From contig NZ_BSOW01000014.1 in the NCBI RefSeq assembly GCF_030160715.1, positions 62,001-126,000 on the forward strand: a DNA stretch of 64,000 nt. Reading direction: 5' to 3'. Positions 31,236 to 39,130 of this stretch are shown here, one piece after another (position 1 is the stretch's first letter; each line of letters begins with the position of its first letter). The notes under the pieces are model-generated. The model was not told where the DNA came from, did not search any database, and was given only the letters and a program-made list of their open reading frames with translations. The position numbers were made by a program, and so were the translations under genes. This stretch comes from Bradyrhizobium iriomotense. Lineage in GTDB: Bacteria > Pseudomonadota > Alphaproteobacteria > Rhizobiales > Xanthobacteraceae.

Positions 31236-31871
31236 ATGCTCGGCATCCACGAACTCTGGCTCTTCATCCTGTCGGGCGTGGCTCTCAACATCACGCCGGG
31301 ACCAGATACGGTCTATGTCATCGGCCGCAGCTTGCAATTGGGCTGGCGCGGCGGGGCCGCAGCGGCGTTCGGCATCAGTTGCGGCTGCTTATTCCACGTC
31401 ACGGGTGCGGCAATCGGTCTCTCGGCGCTCTTGATGGCCTCGTCCACCGCGTTCGCGGTCGTGAAGCTGGTGGGAGCTGCCTATCTGGTGCTGACCGGCT
31501 TGCAGATGCTGTGGTCGCGGCCGGTGCTCGCGGGTTCCCTGACGGGTGAGGATGGGCGGACGCCGCTCCGGCGGGTTTTCCTTCAGGGCGTCTTCACCAA
31601 CGCGCTCAATCCCAAGGTCGCGCTGTTCTTCCTGGCCTTCCTGCCGCAATTCGTCGCAGCCGATGCCCCGCACAAGCCGCTCGCCTTCCTGACGCTTGGC
31701 CTGATCTTCATCTGCACGGGCACCTTGTGGTCGCTGTTCCTGGCGGCGTTTGCCGCGAGGGCCGCGCTGCGGCTCCGGCGGTCCGACGGAATCATCGCCT
31801 GGATCAACCGCGCGCTCGGCGGGCTCTTCGTCTATCTCGGCTTCCGCGTCGCGATGCTGGAAGCGCGCTAA
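31236..31871 (+). CDS. LysE family translocator (RhtB-like)
   Basis: 211-residue inner-membrane exporter for amino acids or related amines. The first helix has the family motif ALNITPGPDTVYVIGRSLQLGWRGG (about 15-39). Hydrophobic helices follow, including LMASSTAFAVVKLVGAAYLVLTGLQML, with the loop FLQGVFTNALNPKVALFFLAFLPQFV, and the C-terminal helix pair. The substrate is not known. It is convergent and overlapping by a few bases at its stop with the TauE gene (stops share TAA/TAG bases), and divergent from the cyclase gene. Confidence 0.93.
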   Translation: MLGIHELWLFILSGVALNITPGPDTVYVIGRSLQLGWRGGAAAAFGISCGCLFHVTGAAIGLSALLMASSTAFAVVKLVGAAYLVLTGLQMLWSRPVLAGSLTGEDGRTPLRRVFLQGVFTNALNPKVALFFLAFLPQFVAADAPHKPLAFLTLGLIFICTGTLWSLFLAAFAARAALRLRRSDGIIAWINRALGGLFVYLGFRVAMLEAR

Positions 31872-32620
31872 ACAAACTCCTTCGCCAGTGCGCTACCGAC
31901 GAGGTAGAGGCCGAGCAGGATCATCGCGATCAAAAACCAGCGGCGAAATGTTTCGGCCGGCATCTTCGAGCGCAGCGACTGGCCGATGAACATGCCGGCA
32001 AAGGCACAGGCCATGGCGACGATGCCCGGCACGGCGTTGGCCGGCGTGAGCAGCCCGCCTGCGGTGAGGTTGAAGGCGAGCGCGAGCGTTGCGACCGTGA
32101 AGAACACGCCGAGCGCCTGCACCAGTTCGTCCTTCTCCATGCCGATCGCCTGCATGAACGGCATCGACGGGATCACCTGCACGCCGGTGGAGGCCGAGAT
32201 CACGCCGGTGACGACGCCGACGGCACCGCCGACCCATTTCTCGTTCTTCGGCGCGACGCGGAACTGGAACTTGTTCAACCCGATGATCGCGTAGATTACC
32301 AGCAACAGGCCAAGCACCACCGTGCCATAGCGCGCATAGGGGCCGGTCAGCGCGCCGGCATTGAGCCAGCTTCCGATCACGGTGCCGAGCATCAACGGCC
32401 ATAGCCGCCTGAGGATGTCGAGCAGGTAAGGGCCGACGAAGGTCTGCCAGATGTTGGTGATGATCGCCGGCACGATGACGATGGCGATCGCCCGGCCCGG
32501 CGCCATGGTCACCGCGAGCAGGCCCATCGAGACGGTCGGCAGGCCGAGTCCGATCACGCCCTTGACGAATCCGGCGAGCAGAAAGACGGCGGCAATCAGA
32601 ATGATGAGGGGGTCGATCAT
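31868..32620 (-). CDS. Sulfite exporter TauE/SafE family protein
   Basis: 250-residue membrane protein with about eight helices. The N-terminal half has IILIAAVFLLAGFVKGVIGLGLPTVSMGLLAV, the first repeat with the G-x-G motif. The second half has WVGGAVGVVTGVISASTGVQVIPSMPFMQAIG, the matching internal repeat. Such proteins export sulfite, sulfoacetate or other organic anions; the substrate cannot be told. It is divergent from a LysR regulator gene 93 bp away, which is probably its controller. The start at 32620 is chosen because the 12-residue upstream extension is basic and unlike a membrane protein. Confidence 0.92.
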   Translation of the reverse strand: MIDPLIILIAAVFLLAGFVKGVIGLGLPTVSMGLLAVTMAPGRAIAIVIVPAIITNIWQTFVGPYLLDILRRLWPLMLGTVIGSWLNAGALTGPYARYGTVVLGLLLVIYAIIGLNKFQFRVAPKNEKWVGGAVGVVTGVISASTGVQVIPSMPFMQAIGMEKDELVQALGVFFTVATLALAFNLTAGGLLTPANAVPGIVAMACAFAGMFIGQSLRSKMPAETFRRWFLIAMILLGLYLVGSALAKEFV

Positions 32621-32713
32621 GCCGGCGACATTGACCGATCGTCGGGGAAGGCACAATCTGGAGGTTACGGAGCCAGCCTTCGTCCAGAACGAAGGCTAAC
32701 GGAGATTTATCCC

Positions 32714-33604
32714 GTGCGATTTGACCTCGTCGACCTCCAGCTCTTCATCGCGGTGGCGGATCAGCGCAGTATCACCCGCGGCGCCGAGCGCTCGCATCTG
32801 GCGTTGGCCTCCGCGAGCGCGAGGATCAAGGGTCTGGAGGACGCGCTCGGCGTTGCGCTTCTGAAGCGCGGGCGGCGCGGCGTGGAGTTGACCGCCGCGG
32901 GCGAAAGCCTGCTCGACCATGCGCGGCTCGTCATCCACCAGGTCGAGGCGATGCGCGGCGATCTCGCGGGCTTTGCCAGTGGGGTCAGGGCGAGCGTGCA
33001 TTTCCTCGCCAACACCTCGGGGCTGTCGGAGCATCTGCCGAAGGCGCTTGCCGGCTTCCTGCGCGATCACCGTGACGTCGCCATCGACATCGAGGAGCGC
33101 GAGAGCACCGACATCGCGGCCGCGATCACCGCGGGCGCCGCCGATCTCGGCTTCGCCGCCGAGCACGCGCTACCCGATCACATCGAGCGTTTCCCGTTCA
33201 GCGAGGACCGCCTGACGCTGGTGACCTCGCGCCGCGGCCCGTTCGCCGGCCGACGCCAGATCGATTTCCAGGAGGCGGGCAGTTGCGATTTCGTCGGACT
33301 GACAAGCGCCACCGCGCTCCAGGTCCATATCTCGAAACACGCCGCTCGGCTCGGCATGCGCCCGCATTTCCGTGCGCGCTTGCGTGATTTCGATGCGATC
33401 TGCCAGATGGTCGCCGCCGATGTCGGCGTTGCGCTGGTGCCGGAAGCGGCTGCCCGCCGCTACGCGAAAACGATGCCGATCGCCATGGTCCGCCTGCGCG
33501 ATCCCTGGGCCAACCGCAAGCTCGTGATCTGCGCGCGGAGTTTCAGGACTCTGGCAAGGCCGGCGAAGATGCTGGTGGAGCATTTGCGCGCAGCGGCGAT
33601 GTGA
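32714..33604 (+). CDS. LysR family transcriptional regulator
   Basis: 296 residues from a GTG at 32714 (13 nt after GGAGA). The N-terminal winged helix (about 1-62: DLVDLQLFIAVADQRSITRGAERSHLALASASARIKGLEDALGVALLKRGRRGVELTAAG) is typical of LysR. The C-terminal effector domain follows (about 90-290, with VHFLANTSGLSEHLP and LVTSRRGPFAG). It is divergent from the TauE/SafE exporter and is the likely regulator of that gene. The inducer is unknown. Confidence 0.95.
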   Translation: MRFDLVDLQLFIAVADQRSITRGAERSHLALASASARIKGLEDALGVALLKRGRRGVELTAAGESLLDHARLVIHQVEAMRGDLAGFASGVRASVHFLANTSGLSEHLPKALAGFLRDHRDVAIDIEERESTDIAAAITAGAADLGFAAEHALPDHIERFPFSEDRLTLVTSRRGPFAGRRQIDFQEAGSCDFVGLTSATALQVHISKHAARLGMRPHFRARLRDFDAICQMVAADVGVALVPEAAARRYAKTMPIAMVRLRDPWANRKLVICARSFRTLARPAKMLVEHLRAAAM

Positions 33605-33723
33605 GGTGCGCGCAGCGCTGATGTGAACTTACAATGTGGCCGCATGCTCCGCTCTGCTCCCTCCTCCGCAAGGAGGAAGGGAACGCGCCTGTCTCGTGGC
33701 GGTATCTTGCGTCAAATCGTCCG

Positions 33724-34689
33724 CTACTTCGCCGTCTCGACGCCGGCGTCCTTGATCACCTTCGCCCATTTCGCGGTCTCGTCCGCGATGAACTGCCGAA
33801 AATGCTCGGGGCTGTCGCCGATGAGTGTCGCGCCTTGTGCAGCGAGCTTCTCCTTCACCGCCGCATCGGTCATCGCTTGCGTCGCGAGGCGGTGCAGCTT
33901 GTCGACGATCTCCTTCGGCGTGCCCTTCGGCGCCACCATGCCGTACCAGTTCTCGATCCGTAGGGCCGGAAAACCCGCTTCGGCCGTGGTCGGCACCTCG
34001 GGCGCGGTGGGTGCGCGGTCGGGCGAGCCGACGGCGATGGGTTTCAAGGCGCCTGCCTTGATCTGCGGCAGCAGCACGGGGAGATCGAGGAAGGTCATTT
34101 GCACCTGCTGGCCCAGCAAATCGTTCACCGCGGGCGCCGCGCCGCGATAGGGCACGTGGACGATGTCGATGTTCGCCGTCAGCTTGAACAATTCGCCGGC
34201 AAGATGCGGCAGGCTGCCGGGTCCCGAGGAGGCGAAGTTGAGCTTGCCCGCTTGAGCCTTCGCGAGCGCGACCAGCTCGCTCATGTTCTGCACCGGCACG
34301 TTGGTGGCGACGACCAGCATCTCCGGAACGGTTGCGACCAGCGTGACCGGCGTCAGGTCGGCGAGCGTGTCGTAGGCGACCTTCTCCATGCTCGGGCTGA
34401 TCGCGAGCGCACCCGCGCTGGAAATCGCGATCGTGTAGCCGTCGGGAGCAGCCTTTGCGACCGCATCGGTGCCGAGCACGCCGCCCTGGCCGCCGCGATT
34501 GTCGATCACGACCGGCTGGCCGGCGATCTCGGACATGCGCTGGCCGATCACGCGGGCGATGATGTCGTTGGGGCCGCCGGCCGGGAACGGCACGATCAGC
34601 TTGATCGGCTTGGCGGGGAAATCCTCAGCCATCGCCAGCGATGGCAGGAGCAGCAGCAATCCAAGGAGAAGCCTGCGTGAGACGGTCAT
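33724..34689 (-). CDS. Bug/TctC family tripartite tricarboxylate transporter binding protein
   Basis: 321-residue periplasmic binding protein with signal peptide (RRLLLGLLLLLPSLAMA). Family marks: FPAKPIKLIVPFPAGGPNDIIARVIGQRMSE (about 24-54), the GGQGGVLGTDAVAKAAPDGYTIAI segment, and RGAAPAVNDLLGQQVQMTF. Most Bug proteins bind carboxylates. No TctA/TctB permease genes are adjacent, so it is an orphan as seen here. It follows hisN by 29 bp in the same direction and may be on its transcript. Confidence 0.93.
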   Translation of the reverse strand: MTVSRRLLLGLLLLLPSLAMAEDFPAKPIKLIVPFPAGGPNDIIARVIGQRMSEIAGQPVVIDNRGGQGGVLGTDAVAKAAPDGYTIAISSAGALAISPSMEKVAYDTLADLTPVTLVATVPEMLVVATNVPVQNMSELVALAKAQAGKLNFASSGPGSLPHLAGELFKLTANIDIVHVPYRGAAPAVNDLLGQQVQMTFLDLPVLLPQIKAGALKPIAVGSPDRAPTAPEVPTTAEAGFPALRIENWYGMVAPKGTPKEIVDKLHRLATQAMTDAAVKEKLAAQGATLIGDSPEHFRQFIADETAKWAKVIKDAGVETAK

Positions 34690-34718
34690 GCAAGCCCTCC
34701 GCTCGCTCTTGTTATTGG

Positions 34719-35501
34719 TTATTGGTTGAGAAGTTTCAGCGCTTCTTCGTGCACGCGGGGATCACCGGCGGCGATGATGCGGCCGCCGCCTTGCGCCGGC
34801 TTGCCCTCCCAGGTGGTGACGATGCCGCCGGCGCCGGTGACGATCGGGATCAGCGCCGCGATGTCGTAGGGTTTCAGCTCGGTCTCGACCACGAGGTCGA
34901 CGTGACCGGCGGCCAGCATGCAATAGGAGTAGCAGTCGCCGCCATAGCGCGACAGCCGTGCGCCCCTCTCGATCCGACCGAAGATGGCGCGGTCGCGCTC
35001 GTTCATCAGGAGCGGGCTCGTGGTGTAGGTCGTCGCTTCGGCAAGCGAGGCGCAGCGGCGGACCTGCAGGCGGCGCTCGCCGGACGGGCCTTTATAATTG
35101 GCCGAGCCGTTGTCGCCGGAAAACCGCTCGCCGATGAAGGGCTGATGCATCATGCCGAATACCGGCGTGCCCCTGTGCAACAGCGCAATCAACGTGCCCC
35201 AGATCGGAAAGCCGCCGATGAAGGATTTCGTGCCGTCGATGGGGTCGAGCACCCAGACGTAGTCGGCGTCCTCCCGCTCATTGCCGAATTCCTCGCCGAC
35301 GATGCCGTGCTGGGGGAAGTTGGCCTTGATCAGGCGCCGCATGACCGCCTCCGCGGCGCGGTCAGCCTCGGTGACGGGGTCGAAATCCTTGGTCTTGCTC
35401 TTGTCGTCGATGGACAGCGAGGTGCGAAAGAACGGCAGGATGGTTTCGCCGGAGGCGGTGGCAAGCCGTCCGATGAAGGCAGAAAAATCGATCACCGTCA
35501 C
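34719..35501 (-). CDS. hisN: Histidinol-phosphatase of inositol monophosphatase family (HisN-like)
   Basis: 260-residue Mg2+-dependent phosphatase. Metal-binding residues are E70/E71 (IVGEEFG) and D86, D89 in DPIDGTKSF. The later GGDCYSYCMLAAGHVDLVVETELKPYDIAALIPIV segment has the conserved D and the substrate loop typical of HisN rather than SuhB. This points to histidinol-phosphate to histidinol, a late histidine-synthesis step. Inositol monophosphatase or fructose-1,6-bisphosphatase activity is possible in this superfamily, so the exact substrate is inferred. Confidence 0.88.
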   Translation of the reverse strand: MTVIDFSAFIGRLATASGETILPFFRTSLSIDDKSKTKDFDPVTEADRAAEAVMRRLIKANFPQHGIVGEEFGNEREDADYVWVLDPIDGTKSFIGGFPIWGTLIALLHRGTPVFGMMHQPFIGERFSGDNGSANYKGPSGERRLQVRRCASLAEATTYTTSPLLMNERDRAIFGRIERGARLSRYGGDCYSYCMLAAGHVDLVVETELKPYDIAALIPIVTGAGGIVTTWEGKPAQGGGRIIAAGDPRVHEEALKLLNQ

Positions 35502-35845
35502 AGGCCTGTCCTTGCACCAATCGAAAGCAAAACGAACGCGTGACTATTGCCTATCCCAAATCGCATCGGACGGGCAGCGCTCTCTTGAATTTGCTCCCCG
35601 GTATTTTGGATGCGGTCCCCGGTCTGTCCTTACGAGCCATCCACTGACCAAATATCGATCATGGGTTTGAGAGCTTAGTTCCGGGTATGCCTCGTTGGTA
35701 TGCAAACAGTAATCAACCCATTGAAATTCCTTATCAAAGAAACTGAATCCGGGTTTCTGCGGAGACATTGGAGCCCTGTGTTTTTTGCATGGGAAACGGC
35801 TCAAAAGCCCTTGCACTTTGTGCAGCGCAGTCGCATATTGTTGCG
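35502..35845. other. Intergenic stretch with lower GC, no gene seen
   Basis: No convincing protein gene; the longest frames are short and lack family features. The region is visibly AT-richer than its neighbours (runs such as CTGTGTTTTTTGCATG). It should hold the hisN promoter on the left side and, on the right, the promoter of the small RNA described next. Confidence 0.4.
35811..35839 (+). promoter_or_regulatory. Sigma-70-like promoter before the candidate small RNA
   Basis: TTGCAC at 35811-35816 and CATATT at 35834-35839 with a 17-bp spacer. A start near 35846 would place the first base just before the first RNA hairpin. Confidence 0.55.
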
Positions 35846-35934
35846 GTGCGGTAGCGCCTCGCGTTACCGCTGCCCTCCTTGGGCGTTTCCTCCCTAGACT
35901 TGGGCCGCTTGCTCATAACAAGCGGCCCTTTTTT
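35846..35934 (+). ncRNA. Candidate trans-acting small RNA with anti-Shine-Dalgarno loops
   Basis: About 89 nt between a sigma-70-like promoter and a perfect terminator, with no coding frame. It has three stems. Stem 1 is at 35848-35870 (GCGGTA/TACCGC with inner pairs). Stem 2 at 35872-35884 (GCCC-UCCUU-GGGC) shows UCCUU in its loop. A single-stranded CCUCCC follows at 35889-35894. The terminator stem is 35902-35928. Exposed CCUCC/UCCUU motifs that pair with ribosome sites are a mark of rhizobial trans-acting RNAs such as the alpha-r families. I cannot say whether it is a known family; 6S RNA was considered and not supported. Confidence 0.6.
35902..35934 (+). terminator. Strong intrinsic terminator of the candidate small RNA
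   Basis: GGGCCGCTTG, 7-nt loop, CAAGCGGCCC, then TTTTTT: a perfect 10-bp stem and a six-T tract. The nearest upstream rightward gene, LysR, ends more than 2 kb away and the genes between read leftward. The terminator therefore marks a transcript that starts in this intergenic region. Confidence 0.92.
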
Positions 35935-36057
35935 CTTGCCCGCTTTCCGGGTCGATCGTTTTCATTTCGATACGCGCATCAGCGCGAAGCGAAAATCGGA
36001 TCGCGTGTTGATGCCGCGGCCGTCGCGACCTGCGATGAGCGCAAAAAATATTGAAGC

Positions 36058-36948
36058 TTATTCGGCCGCAGCCTGGAATGGGCCGAGATCACCGAACGGA
36101 ATGGTCGTGGCGAGCACGTCCGACAGAATCGCGAAATCTCCCGCGACCTGGTCGAAGCGCGCGCCGCGCTCGCGCCGCCGCTCGTCCATGTAGATCGCGC
36201 GGTTGAGCTCGAGCTGCACCGCGTGCAGGCCGCTCGCCGGATTGCCGTAATGCTCGGTGATGAAGCCGCCGGCATAGGGCTTGTTGCGCCCGACCGAATA
36301 GCCGAGCCCGCTCAAGGTCTCCTCGACCCGGTCGGGAAGCAGCGGCGTGCAGCTCGTGCCGTAGCGGTCGCCGATCACCACGTCGGGCCGGCGCGGCTCG
36401 TCGCGGGAGACGCCGACCGAGGGCATGGAGTGGCAGTCGACCACCACCACGGTGCCGAACATCTGGTGCACCTTGTTGATCAGCCGCCTCAGCGCGCGGT
36501 GATACGGCTTGTAGAGCGTCTCGATTCGCGCCAGCGCGTCATCGACCGCGATCCGTTCGCGATAGATCTCCTGGCCGTCACCGACGACGCGCGGAATGGT
36601 GCCGAGCCCGCCCGCAACGCGCATCGAGCGGGTATTGGCAAAACTCGGCAGCCGGCCGGAGAACATCCGCGGGTCGAGCTCGTAGGGTTCTCTGTTCACA
36701 TCGACATAGGAGCGCGGGAAATTGACGCGCACAACCGGAAAACCGCGCGTGCTCAAATGTCCGATCAGCTCGTCCATGAAGGAATCTTCCGAGCGGCGGA
36801 GCGTCGGCAGGTCGATGCGCGAGGCCGCCAGAAAATCGTCCGGATAGACCGAGCCGGAATGGGGCGAGTTGAAGATGATCGGCGCCCGCCACTCGGTAGG
36901 CTCGATGATCTCGAACGGTGGCGACAAGTCGCCGTCAAACCGGGTCAT
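36058..36948 (-). CDS. N-formylglutamate amidohydrolase family protein
   Basis: 296 residues. Metal and substrate motifs of the family: NSPHSGSVYPDDF (about 27-39), VRVNFPRSYVDVNREPYELDPRMF (about 72-95), VVVDCHSMPSVG (about 167-178) and VQLELNRAIYMDE near the C-terminus. Family members hydrolyse N-formylglutamate to glutamate and formate in one branch of histidine degradation. No hut genes are nearby, so its role could also be a related N-acyl amino acid. Cytoplasmic. It is leftward, ends after the small-RNA terminator region, and is divergent from cpdR. Confidence 0.92.
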   Translation of the reverse strand: MTRFDGDLSPPFEIIEPTEWRAPIIFNSPHSGSVYPDDFLAASRIDLPTLRRSEDSFMDELIGHLSTRGFPVVRVNFPRSYVDVNREPYELDPRMFSGRLPSFANTRSMRVAGGLGTIPRVVGDGQEIYRERIAVDDALARIETLYKPYHRALRRLINKVHQMFGTVVVVDCHSMPSVGVSRDEPRRPDVVIGDRYGTSCTPLLPDRVEETLSGLGYSVGRNKPYAGGFITEHYGNPASGLHAVQLELNRAIYMDERRRERGARFDQVAGDFAILSDVLATTIPFGDLGPFQAAAE

Positions 36949-37262
36949 CTTGGTCAGTTTCGTCCCTCTATATCCGCGACAATCCGGATTGGACTCGAAC
37001 AGGCCGGCAACGCGAGGCTCTTATGTGCGGTCATTGTCAGGAATCGCAACCATTCTGCCAAGTGAAAAGTACGGGTGCGGCGCTGGAACGTGTCTTAACC
37101 GTGCAAGCATCGCGTGTGCGGCCTTGATTGATTCGTGCCCCATTCCGGTTCACAAAGAGCGGGCCGCACGGGGGGGGAGGGGTGCATCTTTCACCCGAAA
37201 TTTACCCTCTGTCGGGCTTACTGAACACTACCGTAGCCTCCGGGGATTCGACGTTTCCTGCC
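36949..37262. other. Divergent intergenic region upstream of cpdR
   Basis: No gene seen. At 37095-37102 the sequence TTAACCGT is one base from the short CtrA half-site TTAACCAT, 160 bp before the cpdR start. CtrA control of cpdR is known in Caulobacter, but one half-site is weak evidence here. A run of nine G residues lies at about 37169-37177. Confidence 0.35.
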
Positions 37263-37622
37263 ATGCCAAAAATCCTGCTCGCCGAAGACGACAACGACAT
37301 GCGCCGCTTCCTGGTCAAGGCGCTCGAAAACGCCGGCTTCCAGGTTTCCTCCCACGACAACGGCATGTCGGCCTATCAGCGGCTGCGGGAAGAGCCGTTC
37401 GAGATGCTGCTGACCGACATCGTGATGCCGGAGATGGACGGCATTGAGCTCGCCCGCCGGGCCTCGGAACTCGACCCCGACATCAAGATCATGTTCATCA
37501 CCGGCTTCGCCGCCGTGGCCCTGAACTCGGATTCGGAGGCCCCCAAGAACGCCAAGGTCCTGTCCAAACCGGTCCATTTGCGGGAATTGGTGAGCGAAGT
37601 GAACAAGATGCTGGCGGCCTAA
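37263..37622 (+). CDS. cpdR: Single-domain response regulator CpdR
   Basis: 119 residues, a receiver domain with no output domain. Phosphoacceptor D52 (TDIVMPEMDG), acidic pocket at residues 8-10 (AEDDND), and the conserved Lys in LSKPVHLRELV near the end. The sequence closely matches alphaproteobacterial CpdR, which in its unphosphorylated form helps deliver substrates such as CtrA regulators and PdeA to the ClpXP protease during the cell cycle. The start at 37263 begins the MPKILLAEDDNDMRRFLVKALENAGF domain; earlier frame codons have no similarity. Confidence 0.93.
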   Translation: MPKILLAEDDNDMRRFLVKALENAGFQVSSHDNGMSAYQRLREEPFEMLLTDIVMPEMDGIELARRASELDPDIKIMFITGFAAVALNSDSEAPKNAKVLSKPVHLRELVSEVNKMLAA

Positions 37623-37640
37623 GCCGGTCGCTTCCGTCCT

Positions 37641-37669
37641 TGCGCATGCTCCCCTGAGCCGTTATAGGG
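37641..37669 (+). promoter_or_regulatory. Sigma-70-like promoter of tRNA-Val
   Basis: TTGCGC at 37641-37646 and TATAGG at 37664-37669 with a 17-bp spacer, about 28 bp before the mature 5' end of the tRNA. A start near 37676 is expected. Confidence 0.55.
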
Positions 37670-37697
37670 ACCGCACCCGATTTTCTTTTGACCTTTA

Positions 37698-37772
37698 GGG
37701 CACGTAGCTCAGCGGGAGAGCACTACCTTGACATGGTAGGGGTCACAGGTTCGATCCCTGTCGTGCCCACCA
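37698..37772 (+). tRNA. tRNA-Val (anticodon GAC)
   Basis: 75 nt including an encoded CCA. Acceptor stem GGGCACG/CGTGCCC, D-arm GCTC-AGCGGGA-GAGC, anticodon arm CTACC-TTGACAT-GGTAG giving GAC (reads GUC and GUU), TTCGATC T-loop with ACAGG/CCTGT stem. Discriminator A, then CCA. The 3' end overlaps the antisense end of an integrase gene, so this tRNA is an integration target. Confidence 0.97.
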
Positions 37773-39130
37773 TTAACCCTTTGTTTTCTCAGCATTTCTG
37801 GAATCACCCTCGCCCCGATCGCCTGCAAATCCTTCTTCGTCAACAGTACGTCAACAGCAAATAGCCGCCTGGCGCAGTGCTGCTGGATCAGTGCGATTAC
37901 GCAATCGGTAGCCAACGCGACGTCCGCGAGCATGTCCGGATCGTCTGACTCGTAGTTCGCCGTCGTGCGCGAGCCGTCACGCACGACGTGCCCCATCCAC
38001 AATGAGCGCTGCTCCCGCGGCACATTCCGGAACAGCTTCTTTATTTGGTCGGCCATGAAATGGCGCAAGCTGTACTGCGAAAAGCCCATCAGTCCGAGCT
38101 CTGATCCGATACGTCGAAACGCGCGCTTCACGGTTGCGACACGTTTGCCCTTGTACACGATGAGTCCCAGCTCAGGAGGGGTTCGGTTCTCGGCAAGGGC
38201 GGCTGCTCGCCGAGCCTCATCCTCTTTGCTCCAGAGAGGTAGCCAGCCCGCGAGACACCCGGTGAGCGGTTGGCGGGGGCGGCGCTTCTTCGTAGGTACC
38301 CAACCGACCGGAGCGAGATCAATCACGCCCCCGTTCCAATCAACCTGAGTTGCCGGATCGAAATCGATGATGGCTTGTGGCCGAGCCCATGTGCACAGGC
38401 TCATTATCGCGAAACGGAAAAGATGGGGCGTTTTGAGCGAGTCCAGAACGGCGGCCATCTGCTCGACGGAGAGTGTTGCCGGCCGCGGCCGGCGTGCCGG
38501 GATTTTGAGTTCAGAAGCGATCGCCTCACGTTTCCACACTATTTTCGGCGCGTGGCTCATCAGCGCCGTCTCGACCTCATTACCGACAGCATCCAATCTG
38601 ATTTTTGTGACGCAGGCGTCGTTGAATGCAGATCTCATCACATTGAACAACCGTTCGATGTAGCCGGCGGAATGTTGGTGTTTTTCGACGCACCATTTGG
38701 CCAACTTGAGCTGCCGGGCTGGCGTCCAAAAGGCGACGGGTGCATCAATCTTGCTTATGCTGGCGAGATAGTCCGTGAACAGCTCGACTGCCCGCTCGGC
38801 TGCATCCTCTGATGCAATGTGTGAGCCGCGTTCGTCGAGATACGCCTTGAGGGCGGCGACAGTGAGAACCTGATCGGGCCCGGGCGGTCCTATCCGGTTT
38901 GTGCTGGTGGGAGCGGACGCGACGAGCGCCGCGAGCCTAACTTTGGCGTCTTCGAAATCTGTTGTCTTAAGACTTCTGCGGCGGACTTGGCGAGTTCCGG
39001 GGTCATATCTGCAAGCGTACCAGAACCCGAGGTGCTCTGGATGGGGACGCTCGAGATAGTAGCCGCCAAGCTCGAATCTCCACTGCTGTTGACTGCTTGT
39101 GGAGTCATTTTGCCGTTTATCTGTGGGCAT
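37709..39130 (-). CDS. Tyrosine recombinase/integrase ending inside tRNA-Val
   Basis: 473 residues. Catalytic residues of the tyrosine recombinase family: R250 (CTWARPQA), R356 in QYSLRHFMAD (the usual His two residues before Leu is Tyr here, Y353), H381 in WMGH, and nucleophile Y393 (TTANYE). The N-terminal part (WYACRYDPGTRQVRRRSLKTTDFEDAK) resembles arm-type DNA-binding domains. The last ~20 residues (DRDRTCDPYHVKVVLSR) are encoded by the antisense of tRNA-Val, and the stop lies within the tRNA. It would excise or insert a mobile element at this tRNA. The start overlaps an excisionase-like frame by 241 bp, so the true start may be later. Confidence 0.93.
   Translation of the reverse strand: MPTDKRQNDSTSSQQQWRFELGGYYLERPHPEHLGFWYACRYDPGTRQVRRRSLKTTDFEDAKVRLAALVASAPTSTNRIGPPGPDQVLTVAALKAYLDERGSHIASEDAAERAVELFTDYLASISKIDAPVAFWTPARQLKLAKWCVEKHQHSAGYIERLFNVMRSAFNDACVTKIRLDAVGNEVETALMSHAPKIVWKREAIASELKIPARRPRPATLSVEQMAAVLDSLKTPHLFRFAIMSLCTWARPQAIIDFDPATQVDWNGGVIDLAPVGWVPTKKRRPRQPLTGCLAGWLPLWSKEDEARRAAALAENRTPPELGLIVYKGKRVATVKRAFRRIGSELGLMGFSQYSLRHFMADQIKKLFRNVPREQRSLWMGHVVRDGSRTTANYESDDPDMLADVALATDCVIALIQQHCARRLFAVDVLLTKKDLQAIGARVIPEMLRKQRVNGGHDRDRTCDPYHVKVVLSR
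37740..37772. other. Candidate attachment site at the tRNA-Val 3' end
   Basis: Elements of this kind recombine at the T-arm and 3' end of the tRNA, which the integration restores. The integrase frame runs through this stretch. I did not find a second copy of GTTCGATCCCTGTCG elsewhere in the window, so the far boundary (attR) is either outside, decayed or too short to see. Confidence 0.5.

Noticed and set aside
35544..35816. A 90-codon minus-strand frame between hisN and the small RNA.
   Set aside because: No family likeness, no ribosome site, and composition that looks random.
35846..35934. Considered as 6S RNA (ssrS).
   Set aside because: Far too short (about 89 nt against about 160-180), lacks the long open central bubble, and the usual zapA/ygfA neighbours are absent.
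36949..37262. CtrA box upstream of cpdR.
   Set aside because: Only one half-site with a mismatch (TTAACCGT) is present. This is not enough to call a regulatory site and is noted only in the region entry.
37698..37772. Searched for a second attachment copy of the tRNA-Val 3' end to close the island.
   Set aside because: No matching copy was seen by eye up to the end of the window, so no right boundary is claimed.
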